Below, in pieces: positions 5,263 through 13,227 of a stretch of DNA of 15,619 bases. The notes under the pieces are model-generated. The model was not told the DNA's origin and did not search any database. It worked only from the letters and a program-made list of their open reading frames with translations. The DNA is taken from contig CAYPOY010000104.1 of the NCBI GenBank assembly GCA_964412395.1, positions 1 to 15,619 of the forward strand, written 5' to 3'. The stretch comes from CAYPOY01 sp964412395. GTDB taxonomy: Bacteria > Chloroflexota > Anaerolineae > B4-G1. Position numbers and translations under genes: made by a program. The stretch's first letter is position 1. Each line of letters begins with the position of its first letter.

Positions 5263-7722
5263 ATGAAGGATTCCAGGATTTTGAGAACGGTTCGCCTGCT
5301 TGCCTGCCTGGTGCTGATTCTGAGCGGCGTGGTCGCAACGACCGGCGCCCAGGAGCCAGGCCCCTGCACCCCGCTTGCTCCCCCCCGCCCTCCCTATGCA
5401 GAGCCTATTGCACCGGCAGACATTGCTCAGCCCCAAATTCAAAGTCTCCCTCCCCTCAAGGCAGTGCTTATTGTCGGACCTATTGACGGGGATACCGGCC
5501 AGTGGACCCTCGGCGAAATAGAGAACATGGAAGACGCCGCTGCCGAGCTGGAAGCCAACGACGTCACCGTTCATCGTTTCTATACACCAAGCAATGACTG
5601 GGGACAGATCAAACAAGCTGCTGAGGGAGCCCATTTCTTGTTCTATCGAGGACACGGCGTGTACTGGAGTAATTTCCCCCACCCCACCGTGGGTGGCTTT
5701 GCTTTGAAAGACCGCTTTGTCTCCTCCGACGACATCCGGCAAGACATTCGCCTGGCCCCCAACGCTATCGTAATGCTTTACGGATGCTTCACTGCCGGAA
5801 CGTCCAGTCTCGACGGGGAAGACATTGGAGTTGAGGAAGCCCGCCGCAGGGTTGCTCAGTACTCCGATCCCTTCTTCGACATCGGCGCGGCAGGCTACTA
5901 TGCCAACTGGTTCGGCAGTGCCTTTCAAATGTTCGTGCGCTACCTGTTCCAGGGCGAGACCCTCGGAGAAGCATACGAGTCCTACTTCGATTTCAATCCC
6001 AACACCGTACACCGTACCACCCACCCGGACCACCCCCAGATGGCCATGTGGCTGGACAAGGATTACTGGAGCGGCTACTGGCAGTACAACAACGCCTTCC
6101 TGGGACTGCCCGACGAAACGCTGGAGAGCCTTTTCAGCCCCCATGTCCTGGGCAACCTCCCTGATGCTCTCTCATTCACGTACAGCATTCCCGACGAGCG
6201 GCTCCTCCCCACTGCCCACCAGGTGACGCCGCTGAACGTGGGGAACGAGGATCCCCTCACCTGGACAGTCGCCACTATGGAGACCTGGCTTACGGTAGCA
6301 CCCCTCACCAGCATCACCCCGGCCTCCTTCTGGATCACGCCTACCACTTTCGGGACGGGTACGACCGCTTGTTACACCAGTGCTGTCACGGTGACGGTCG
6401 TGGACCCGGCCGAGACGGAGGGTTCCCCACATCGGATAGACCTGACCCTGCAAGTGGTGAACACATCACTAAGCCACGTCCATCTCCCCCTCATCCTGCA
6501 CAACTACACATCACCGCCGCCGTCGCCCCGCTACCCCAACGATCCCCATTACAGCAACCAATGGGCACTGGAGAAAGTGGATGCGCCAGCAGCCTGGGGC
6601 TACTCCACCGGCCAAAGCGTCCTCATTGCCATCCTGGATACTGGCACCGACCTGGATCACCCCGACCTGGCAGGCAAAGTACGCACCGACGTTGACCGCG
6701 ACTTCGTCAACGACGATGACGAGACCGACGACGACCACGGCCACGGCACCCATGTCTCCGGGATCGCGGCGGCAGCGACGGACAACAGCGTAGGAGTAGC
6801 CAGTTTGGGCTGGAAAGCGATGATCCTGCCGCTCAAGGTGATGGACGTCAACGGCGAAGGTCACGCCGACGACCTGGCCGAAGCTATCCGCTACGCCGCA
6901 GATAATGGGGCGGACGTGATCAACATGAGCCTGGGCGCGCCAGGCGACGGTGGGTGTGCCGGGTATATGCAGGACGCAGTGAACTATGCCTACGCGAAGG
7001 GGATGGTGCTGGTGGCAGCGGCCGGGAACGACGGGGCGAATTTGGAGTACTTCCCTGCCAACTGCGAGCACGTATTGGGGGTGGCCGCCACCAACTCTTA
7101 CGACAGCCGCGCCAGTTACTCCAACTACGGCAACCATGTCAGCGTCGCCGCGCCGGGTTCTAGCATCTACAGCACAGGCTGGAACGAAGACAAGGAGACC
7201 AACTGCACCAGCGGCTACTGTTACAAGAGCGGTACCTCTATGGCCACACCACACGTAGCCGGGCTGGCCGCCCTCGTCCGCGCTCACTACCCTTCCTACA
7301 CACCCGATGAGGTCGCGTCGGCCATCCTGGACAACGCCGATGACCTGGGCGCGACTGGTTGGGACTCATATTACGGGTGCGGACGCATCAACGCCCATCA
7401 CAGCCTGCTCCAGGGCAAGCAGGGCTCTTCCCCCCTTTGCCTGCAGGGAGTGGAGCCGTGGGCAGTGGACACTATAGAGACGACGGCGGAGGCAGCAGTC
7501 AACACACCGTTTGTCCCCGGCGAGATCATCGTCTCCTTCCGGCCTGGGATCAAGGTAGAGACGGCGTCATGGCGATATGGGGCCAGCGCGGAGTTCCTGC
7601 CCGAAATTGAAGCCTGGCGGCTGCGAGTTCCTCCGGGGCAGGAATGGGCCCTCCTGGCCAGGTTGCAGGCTGACCCGGCCGTGGCTCACGCCGACCTCAA
7701 CTACCTCATTTCCGCCCGGTAG
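5263..7722 (+). CDS. Secreted caspase-like / BACON-like / subtilisin (S8) fusion protease
   Basis: An 819-residue exported protein. ATG 5263 gives a clean signal peptide (basic start, hydrophobic 10-27, A-T-T-G-A before Q30), but no Shine-Dalgarno is seen; coupling to the gene ending at 5256 is likely. Domains: (1) about 63-290, a caspase-fold-like module with A-V-L-I-V-G-P, F-L-F-Y-R-G-H-G (H131) and I-V-M-L-Y-G-C-F-T-A-G (C175), the His/Cys dyad expected of clan CD; (2) about 305-400, a BACON-like beta domain; (3) L-P-L-I-L-H-N-Y at 408-415 and a Pro-rich linker; (4) about 420-720, a complete S8 domain with D459 (L-D-T-G-T-D), H494 (H-G-T-H-V-S-G), oxyanion N589 and S659 (G-T-S-M-A-T-P-H-V-A-G); (5) 750-819, a segment like the N-terminal prodomain of fervidolysin-type subtilisins (F-V-P-G-E-I-I-V-S-F-R-P-G ... 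D-P-A-V-A-H-A-D-L-N-Y), here at the C-terminus. Subtilase assignment is certain; the caspase-like call is by motif only. Confidence 0.9.
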   Translation: MKDSRILRTVRLLACLVLILSGVVATTGAQEPGPCTPLAPPRPPYAEPIAPADIAQPQIQSLPPLKAVLIVGPIDGDTGQWTLGEIENMEDAAAELEANDVTVHRFYTPSNDWGQIKQAAEGAHFLFYRGHGVYWSNFPHPTVGGFALKDRFVSSDDIRQDIRLAPNAIVMLYGCFTAGTSSLDGEDIGVEEARRRVAQYSDPFFDIGAAGYYANWFGSAFQMFVRYLFQGETLGEAYESYFDFNPNTVHRTTHPDHPQMAMWLDKDYWSGYWQYNNAFLGLPDETLESLFSPHVLGNLPDALSFTYSIPDERLLPTAHQVTPLNVGNEDPLTWTVATMETWLTVAPLTSITPASFWITPTTFGTGTTACYTSAVTVTVVDPAETEGSPHRIDLTLQVVNTSLSHVHLPLILHNYTSPPPSPRYPNDPHYSNQWALEKVDAPAAWGYSTGQSVLIAILDTGTDLDHPDLAGKVRTDVDRDFVNDDDETDDDHGHGTHVSGIAAAATDNSVGVASLGWKAMILPLKVMDVNGEGHADDLAEAIRYAADNGADVINMSLGAPGDGGCAGYMQDAVNYAYAKGMVLVAAAGNDGANLEYFPANCEHVLGVAATNSYDSRASYSNYGNHVSVAAPGSSIYSTGWNEDKETNCTSGYCYKSGTSMATPHVAGLAALVRAHYPSYTPDEVASAILDNADDLGATGWDSYYGCGRINAHHSLLQGKQGSSPLCLQGVEPWAVDTIETTAEAAVNTPFVPGEIIVSFRPGIKVETASWRYGASAEFLPEIEAWRLRVPPGQEWALLARLQADPAVAHADLNYLISAR

Positions 7723-7753
7723 GAATGCTGGTTGATGCAGGAGCACAGCATCC
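7722..7753. terminator. Possible bidirectional hairpin between the two protease genes
   Basis: GGAATGCTG (7722-7730) can pair with CAGCATCC (7746-7753), giving 8 pairs with one bulged A and a 15-nt loop, in the 33-bp gap between the convergent protease stops. No T-tract is present on either strand, so it is a weak terminator candidate. Confidence 0.3.
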
Positions 7754-7755
7754 AG

Positions 7756-10700
7756 TCATGGGCCATCCCTGAATATCAACGGTAAATAGCAGCGCAGCGG
7801 CTCCACCAGCAGCCACCTCGCTCGCTCCCACGCCCCCCCCACCCCATCCTCCAGAAAGGCCACGCTGTACAGGGGCGGATGAACGGGGTTGACGGTCAGG
7901 GTGAGCCGGTAGGTCAAGGTTACCTGGCTACCAGCGCTCAGGGGGCCAGTCCAGCGCACCGTCCCGGTCGGCACCTCCGCCGTGCCTCCGCCCACCCAGG
8001 CCAGGGAACCGGGGACAAGCGCAACATCCGCCGGGAGGAGGTTAGTGACTGTAGTCGTAAGGGCATCTCCGGGACCGGCGTTGGCGAGGGCCAACGTGCA
8101 GGAGACCACAGTGCCGGGCCGGGCGGGAGAGGGGACGAACCAGAGATCCGACGGGGAGAGGTCTGGCGCGCCTACCCGCACCACAGCAGCGCGGTAGAAG
8201 TGGATGTGGTGATCCTCCAACCCAAGACGGGCAGTGTCGACAATGGGGTCGCTGAGCGCGGTGCCCGCGACGACGGTAGCGCGGTAGGTAAAGGTTACGG
8301 CCTCGCCGGGGTCAAGCAGGCCACTCCAGGAAAGGCAACGGGTGAACAGATCGTAGCTGCCAGGGAAAGTGACGCTGCCGGGAACGATGACAAGATCGGC
8401 CGGCAGGGTATTGGAAAGTGAGGCAGTGACGGTGGTGGAACCGTCATTCTGCATCCTCAGGGTGTAGGTGAGGGTATCGCCGGGGGCGGCTGCCCCCCGG
8501 TCGGCAGCGAAGGTCGAGCCACCCAGCCAACTCAGCCACCCGACGGCACGCTCCATCACCTCAGCCCGACCCGCCTCCGGCAGCGTCTCAAATGGGAAGG
8601 AGAAAAAGACCGTCCGATAGTCCTCCTCCTGCCGCGCCAGCGCGATAGGACGGCGCTCCTGGTCACGGAAAGGGACGGCCGTGTCGGGCGTGGGCACGAC
8701 CGCATCCGACCAGTTGCGGAAGGGATAATCCAGCGGGTAGGGGCCCAACCGGTCGCCGATAGGGCTCTCCGGCACTCCCGATGCCAGCGTTGGCGTGACG
8801 TCCTCGGTGTGGACCATCACCCCCAGGTAGTCCCGGCTGAAGGAATCGTCGTGGTGGTAGTAGAGAAAGTCCTGGGAGGAAAGGAACAGCCGCCCCCCGC
8901 CGTCAAGATACGCCGCCAGCGTCGTTTCCTCGTCGGCGGTCACTGGCTTGTACCAGTCGTAACCGGTGAACCAGACGACGACAGGGTAGCGCTGCAGCAC
9001 GTCCGACGGGGGGCTGCTCCCCGGTGGTCCGCCAGCAGCCTGCCCGGTACACCAGTAGTCATAGGGAAGACCACTGCCTGCCAATGCCGCCTCGTATTGG
9101 GCCTCCTGGTTGTACCAGCGATCATCGTCCACCAGCAGGATAGGGGCAGGAGCTTTGGTCGTGAATACAGCGGTCTGGACCAGAGTGGGAGAAAGGAATG
9201 AGCGAGCAGTGAGCGTGATCACATCCCGCGCATCCCACCCGGCGGTGAAGGGAACGGTAACGGTCGCCACAACAGTGGCCGAGGTGCAGGGGGTCAGGGT
9301 GAGAGAGTGAGCGCTGAGTTGGGTGGCCCAGGATGCACCGTCGAGCGAGAGGCTGACGGTATCTGTGACGCCTGCCTGTCCCACGTGCCGCACCCGCAGC
9401 GTGTGGGTGACGATAGAGCCGGGCAGCCCAATGCGCATCTGAGAAGCAGGCTTCAGTTCGAGCCCAACGGCCGGCGGTGGTGCGGCCAGCCAATCCAGCG
9501 CCCGGCCCATCACATCCTGGCGGACAGCCCGGTCGTTGATAGCCTCGAAGCCGAAAGAGAGGTAGACGGCCCGGTAGTCCAGGCAGGTCCCTACCCGTAT
9601 CCCACCGCAGCCATCCCCCTGATAGACCAGCACCGGCGCGACAGCATCAGGGTCAGCGACGGCAATCTCGTCGGGAGAGCCCTGGTTATCGGCCCCACCG
9701 GGGCCTGTGATGGTGATGGTCAGACCGGCAAAGACGTCGCCTCCCAATCCCTCCAGCACCCGCGTCGGCGCATTGTCGCTGACGTAGCGGGCCTTGAGGT
9801 AGTCCCGGTAGTAGGCGCGCCAGTAGTCCAACGATCCGCCGTCGTCCCAGAAGCCTATGTCCTGACCGGTCAGAAACAGCCACCCGCTGGCGGAGAGATA
9901 TCCGGCGATAGCCTCCTCCGCGCCGACGTAGCCGGGAGCGTCCTGCGGTGCGCTCCAGACCACGACATCGTAGGCGGACAGGTTGGTTGCAGTCGGGATG
10001 TCATCAGGCAGGCGCTTGATGGCCCAATCGTCGTAGGCGTAAGCCAGGCCGTCCAGCGCCTGGCGGAAGTAGTCAGCCTGGCTGTCGTAGTACCAGCAAC
10101 CACTGTCTACCAGAAGGATGGATGGGGCAGGAGGCAGAGCCAGGTCCGCTATAGTGACCTGCCCAGCGATGACGTGCACGGTGGCGGTAATGACCCGGTG
10201 GCCCAGACTGCGAGCGCGGACAGTGTAGGTGCCGGCAGGGAGGGTGAAAGTGTAGGCGCTGGCGGTGACTTCAAAAGGGGTGTCCAGCACGGCGACGGTG
10301 ACAGTGACCGATGCGCCGGAGGCAGCGTCGGTGACGCCACCTCGCAGAGTGCCGGTGGGCCACGGCATAAGGGCAAAATCCATCACGGTCGTCGTCGCGG
10401 TCGTCACCCTGACGCCCCAGACTGTAGCCGACTCGTAGCCAAAGGCAGAGGCGGTCAAGTCGTAGGTAGTGGGGGCCAGCGCCAGCAGGTAGGAACCATC
10501 GTCGCCGGTCGTGGCCCTCCCTCCACCCCCGCCCCCGTGGGGCGTGGCCGCGACCGTCGCCCCGGCGATGGACATGCCATCCCCGGCCCGTGCCACCGTC
10601 CCGCTGATGATACCAGGCCGGGCCAGCGCGGCGACGGCAGCAAAGGCATCCACCCGGCCCCAGCCAGTGTCGTTGTTGGGGACGGGATCACCCAGGGGAA

Positions 10701-12150
10701 CGGCGGTGCTGGTGATGAAGGAAGCAGCACGGGTGATGCTCAACGTAGGGCTGACCGAGCGCAGGAGAGCGACGATGCCGGAGACGTGGGGGGCGGCCAT
10801 CGAGGTGCCCTGCATCAGGCCGTAAGCCCCCCCGGGCAGGCTGGAGCGCACGTGCACCCCAGGCGCGACCACGTGGGGACGGATCTCCCCCCACGGGGAG
10901 GGACCCCGGCCGGAAAAGTTGGCCACCTCGTCGTCGGAGTCGGTAGCGCCGACGGCGAAAGCCTCTGGCAGAGAGGCCGGTGAGCCAATCGTGCCCCCAC
11001 CAGGACCATTGTTCCCGCCGGAGAAGACGATGAAAATACCAGCAGCCCGCAGAGCCTGTAAATCGGGTTGAAAAGTGGTCAGGGAGCCGTTGTCGTTACC
11101 CCAGGAGCAGTTGACCACGTCGGGGGCCTTGGTCGGATCACCGCCGGGAGCCAGGAGCCACTGGAAACCCTCGTGGATCCAGGAGTCGTAGCCATAGCCC
11201 TGGTTGTTCAGAACTCTGGCCGCGATCCATCGTGCCCCTGATGCGACGCCGATGCCGTCTTGCCCCAGGATGGTGCCCAGCGTGTGGCTGCCGTGGCTGT
11301 GGCCGTCCACCGGATAAAGCGCACCGCCGTCGGTGGCGTCGTGCCAACTGTAGGCATGGACGGCCGGGCCGTGGGGGTTATATCCCCGGTAGTTGGCCTG
11401 CAGCGCCGGGTGAAGCCAGTCCACCCCCGTGTCCATCCCAGCCACGACGGCCCCGGTGCCGGAGACGTGAAGGGATGCCCAGACCTGATCGGCACGGATG
11501 CGGGCAACGTTCCACTCGGTGAAAATTGGAGATTGGAGATTGGAGATTGGAGGTTGGAGGTCGGAGATTGGAGGTTGGAGGTCGGAGATTGGAGGTTGGA
11601 AATTGGAGGTTGGAGATTGGAGGTTGCGAATTACGAATCGTGGATTTTGGGTTTGAGGCCTGGGATTTGGGATTTCTGCGCTGATCCACTGCCGCCAGTG
11701 ATCGAGGTGCACACTGGCGACGGCAGGGTGGGTGGCGAGGGTACGGACAATGGACGGGCGCGCGCGGACGGCGATGCCGTTGAAAATCCAAAAAGGAGTG
11801 TAGGAATCCACCAGCCCGGCTGCCCGTGCCCTCTCCAGGTAGGCGCGCAGGGGGGCTTGAGAACGGGCAGCATTGGCTTGCAGCGTCGAGACGACACGTG
11901 AGCGGGCCTCAAGCACACTCAGCGCCCCGCCAACTGCCGCATCGAGATCGGCCTGCTCGCGCAGGTGGACGACGACGCGGAAGTACTCGTCGGACTCTGC
12001 CTTAAGCAGAGCCCGCAGTAGTTCTGGCTCAAGTTGACGGCTCTCCATTTCAATCTCCCCCACCGGGGGGGAAGCAAATGCAGGAACGCCCACACTTGTC
12101 AACAGGAAGAATATGAGTATCATACTTACAATGCGGTAGAGTGTGTTCAT
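7756..12150 (-). CDS. Large secreted multidomain subtilisin-family (S8) protease
   Basis: A 1464-residue exported protein with signal peptide (hydrophobic 7-23; A-F-A before S28). Order: (1) about 55-150, prodomain-like (F-R-V-V-V-H-L-R-E-Q-A-D-L ... F-W-I-F-N-G-I-A-V); (2) 171-210, low-complexity linker of (N/D)-L-Q-x-P-I-S repeats encoded by a 7-bp tandem repeat; (3) about 213-510, S8 catalytic domain with D240 (M-D-T-G-V-D), H286 (H-G-S-H-T-L-G), oxyanion N380 and S450 (G-T-S-M-A-A-P-H-V-S-G); (4) two carboxypeptidase-regulatory-like beta domains (about 511-600, 602-675); (5) two similar amidotransferase-fold-like domains opening I-L-L-V-D (about 677-893 and 1004-1190), separated by a beta domain; (6) two DUF11-like domains (about 1215-1430), with S-N-T-L-P-A-D and T-N-L-L-P-A-D; (7) C-terminal C-Y-L-P-L-I-F-R-D-G-P. 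ATG 12150 has no clear Shine-Dalgarno and lies 12 bp after a TATAAT. The protein probably degrades extracellular protein; the L-P-L-I end may be a surface-retention signal (inference). Confidence 0.92.
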   Translation of the reverse strand: MNTLYRIVSMILIFFLLTSVGVPAFASPPVGEIEMESRQLEPELLRALLKAESDEYFRVVVHLREQADLDAAVGGALSVLEARSRVVSTLQANAARSQAPLRAYLERARAAGLVDSYTPFWIFNGIAVRARPSIVRTLATHPAVASVHLDHWRQWISAEIPNPRPQTQNPRFVIRNLQSPTSNFQPPISDLQPPISDLQPPISNLQSPIFTEWNVARIRADQVWASLHVSGTGAVVAGMDTGVDWLHPALQANYRGYNPHGPAVHAYSWHDATDGGALYPVDGHSHGSHTLGTILGQDGIGVASGARWIAARVLNNQGYGYDSWIHEGFQWLLAPGGDPTKAPDVVNCSWGNDNGSLTTFQPDLQALRAAGIFIVFSGGNNGPGGGTIGSPASLPEAFAVGATDSDDEVANFSGRGPSPWGEIRPHVVAPGVHVRSSLPGGAYGLMQGTSMAAPHVSGIVALLRSVSPTLSITRAASFITSTAVPLGDPVPNNDTGWGRVDAFAAVAALARPGIISGTVARAGDGMSIAGATVAATPHGGGGGGRATTGDDGSYLLALAPTTYDLTASAFGYESATVWGVRVTTATTTVMDFALMPWPTGTLRGGVTDAASGASVTVTVAVLDTPFEVTASAYTFTLPAGTYTVRARSLGHRVITATVHVIAGQVTIADLALPPAPSILLVDSGCWYYDSQADYFRQALDGLAYAYDDWAIKRLPDDIPTATNLSAYDVVVWSAPQDAPGYVGAEEAIAGYLSASGWLFLTGQDIGFWDDGGSLDYWRAYYRDYLKARYVSDNAPTRVLEGLGGDVFAGLTITITGPGGADNQGSPDEIAVADPDAVAPVLVYQGDGCGGIRVGTCLDYRAVYLSFGFEAINDRAVRQDVMGRALDWLAAPPPAVGLELKPASQMRIGLPGSIVTHTLRVRHVGQAGVTDTVSLSLDGASWATQLSAHSLTLTPCTSATVVATVTVPFTAGWDARDVITLTARSFLSPTLVQTAVFTTKAPAPILLVDDDRWYNQEAQYEAALAGSGLPYDYWCTGQAAGGPPGSSPPSDVLQRYPVVVWFTGYDWYKPVTADEETTLAAYLDGGGRLFLSSQDFLYYHHDDSFSRDYLGVMVHTEDVTPTLASGVPESPIGDRLGPYPLDYPFRNWSDAVVPTPDTAVPFRDQERRPIALARQEEDYRTVFFSFPFETLPEAGRAEVMERAVGWLSWLGGSTFAADRGAAAPGDTLTYTLRMQNDGSTTVTASLSNTLPADLVIVPGSVTFPGSYDLFTRCLSWSGLLDPGEAVTFTYRATVVAGTALSDPIVDTARLGLEDHHIHFYRAAVVRVGAPDLSPSDLWFVPSPARPGTVVSCTLALANAGPGDALTTTVTNLLPADVALVPGSLAWVGGGTAEVPTGTVRWTGPLSAGSQVTLTYRLTLTVNPVHPPLYSVAFLEDGVGGAWERARWLLVEPLRCYLPLIFRDGP
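11521..11646. repeat. Heptanucleotide tandem repeat (GGAGATT-type) inside the large protease gene
   Basis: Fourteen consecutive 7-bp units of form GGARRTY run from 11528 to 11625 on the plus strand, flanked by degenerate units (GAAAATT at 11521; GCGAATT, ACGAATC and GTGGATT to 11646). A 21-bp block of three units is exactly duplicated (11542-11562 and 11563-11583). Seven is not a multiple of three, so the array cycles through the same seven codons in each frame. On the minus strand it encodes the N/D-L-Q-S/P-P-I-S linker of the protease. Confidence 0.92.
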
Positions 12151-12162
12151 TTCTACCGACTC

Positions 12163-12191
12163 ATTATACCACCGATAATCAAGGAATAGAA
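12163..12191 (-). promoter_or_regulatory. Promoter with TATAAT -10 for the large protease gene
   Basis: On the minus strand a perfect TATAAT occupies 12168-12163, 12 bp before the ATG, so the leader would be about 6 nt or absent. The -35 is poor (TTCTAT at 12191-12186, 17-bp spacer). In the 57-bp gap shared with the divergent PLP-enzyme gene, GATAAT at 12174-12179 on the plus strand could be the opposing -10. Confidence 0.4.
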
Positions 12192-12207
12192 ACCTCGGGA
12201 GGTGTCA

Positions 12208-13194
12208 ATGTTGACAGATAAACTGGCACGGGTATCCATCGCCCACCTGCCCACCCCACTGGAACCGCTGCCCCGTCTCACGGCACAACTGGGCGGCCCA
12301 GAGCTGTGGATCAAGCGGGACGATCAGACCGGGCTGGCGACGGGAGGCAACAAGGCCCGCAAACTGGAGTTTCTAGTAGCCGACGCACTGGCACAAGGGG
12401 CCGACACGCTCATCACGGCAGGCGCGGCTCAGTCCAACCACGCTCGCCAGACGGCGGCGGCTGCGGCCAAGTTCGGGCTGACCTGTACGCTGGTATTGCG
12501 AGGGCAAGAGCCACCGCAGGTACAGGGCAACCTGCTGCTGGACCGGCTGCTGGGCGCGGAGGTGATCTGGACGGGGGACCAGGCGTTGGCCGAGGCGATG
12601 ACCCAGGTAGCCGGGGATTTGCAGGCGGCGGGCCGTCGCCCCTACGTTGTCCCCTACGGCGGGAGCAACCCTACCGGGGCCAGCGGCTACACGGCAGCGA
12701 TGGAGGAATTGCTGGCGCAGCGCGCGGAGCGGGACCTGCACTTCGACCACATCGTGCTAGCCTCCTCCAGCGGCGGCACGCAGGCGGGGCTGGTGGTGGG
12801 AGCGCGGGCGCTGGAGTACGAAGGGCACATCCTGGGCATCAGCGTGGACCTGCAGGCCGATACCCTCCAGCGACGGCTGGCCGGCCTGGCGACGGCGACG
12901 GCGGATCACCTGGGACTGGGGTTTACCTTCGCGTCGGAGGACTTTGCCGTGAACGACGACTACCTGGGCGGCGGGTACGGCATCGTGGGAGAGTTGGAGC
13001 GAGAGGCGATCCGTACCATGGCCCGCACCGAGGGGGTGCTGCTCGACCCCGTCTACACCGGCCGGGCCTTTGGTGGCCTCTTGGATCTGATCCGCCGGGG
13101 CGCCTTCAGTCGTGGCGAGCGGGTGTTGTTCTGGCACACGGGCGGGACGGCGGGGTTGTTTGGGTATAGCAGGGCCGTGTGGCCTGGTCAATGA
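12208..13194 (+). CDS. D-cysteine desulfhydrase / ACC deaminase family PLP enzyme
   Basis: This 328-residue enzyme is of the fold-type II (tryptophan synthase beta) PLP family. I chose ATG 12208, with GGGAGG 5 nt upstream; GTG 12202 overlaps that ribosome site. The opening P-T-P-L-E-P-L-P-R-L, then W-I-K-R-D-D-Q-T-G-L and G-G-N-K-A-R-K-L-E-F place the PLP lysine at K49. A-A-Q-S-N-H-A-R-Q gives S76, the residue next to the cofactor that activates substrate in ACC deaminase and D-cysteine desulfhydrase. Other family marks are Y-G-G-S-N-P-T-G-A-S-G-Y, S-S-S-G-G-T-Q-A-G-L (phosphate-binding loop), D-P-V-Y-T-G-R-A-F and W-H-T-G-G-T-A-G-L-F-G-Y. Members release H2S, pyruvate and ammonia from D-cysteine or open ACC; D-cysteine desulfhydrase is more likely here. 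It is divergent from the large protease and closed by a strong hairpin. Confidence 0.93.
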   Translation: MLTDKLARVSIAHLPTPLEPLPRLTAQLGGPELWIKRDDQTGLATGGNKARKLEFLVADALAQGADTLITAGAAQSNHARQTAAAAAKFGLTCTLVLRGQEPPQVQGNLLLDRLLGAEVIWTGDQALAEAMTQVAGDLQAAGRRPYVVPYGGSNPTGASGYTAAMEELLAQRAERDLHFDHIVLASSSGGTQAGLVVGARALEYEGHILGISVDLQADTLQRRLAGLATATADHLGLGFTFASEDFAVNDDYLGGGYGIVGELEREAIRTMARTEGVLLDPVYTGRAFGGLLDLIRRGAFSRGERVLFWHTGGTAGLFGYSRAVWPGQ

Positions 13195-13199
13195 CAGCG

Positions 13200-13227
13200 A
13201 TGGGCGGACTCTCCTGAGTCCGCCCAT
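13200..13227 (+). terminator. Strong hairpin after the PLP-enzyme gene
   Basis: ATGGGCGGACTC (13200-13211), loop TCCT, and the exact complement GAGTCCGCCCAT (13216-13227) form a perfect 12-bp stem starting 6 bp after the stop. No T-tract follows, so it may act as a mRNA 3'-end stabiliser or Rho-dependent pause rather than an intrinsic terminator. Confidence 0.6.

Noticed and set aside
9307..10983. A 558-codon open frame on the plus strand and several other long frames opposite the large protease
   Set aside because: These are antisense shadows caused by high GC content; the minus-strand frame has signal peptide, S8 catalytic motifs and recognisable domains, and the plus-strand product has no domain-like content.
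11521..11646. Heptamer array considered as a CRISPR or replication-origin iteron
   Set aside because: There are no unique spacers between units, the units are contiguous 7-mers, and the array lies within a translated linker with no replication gene nearby.
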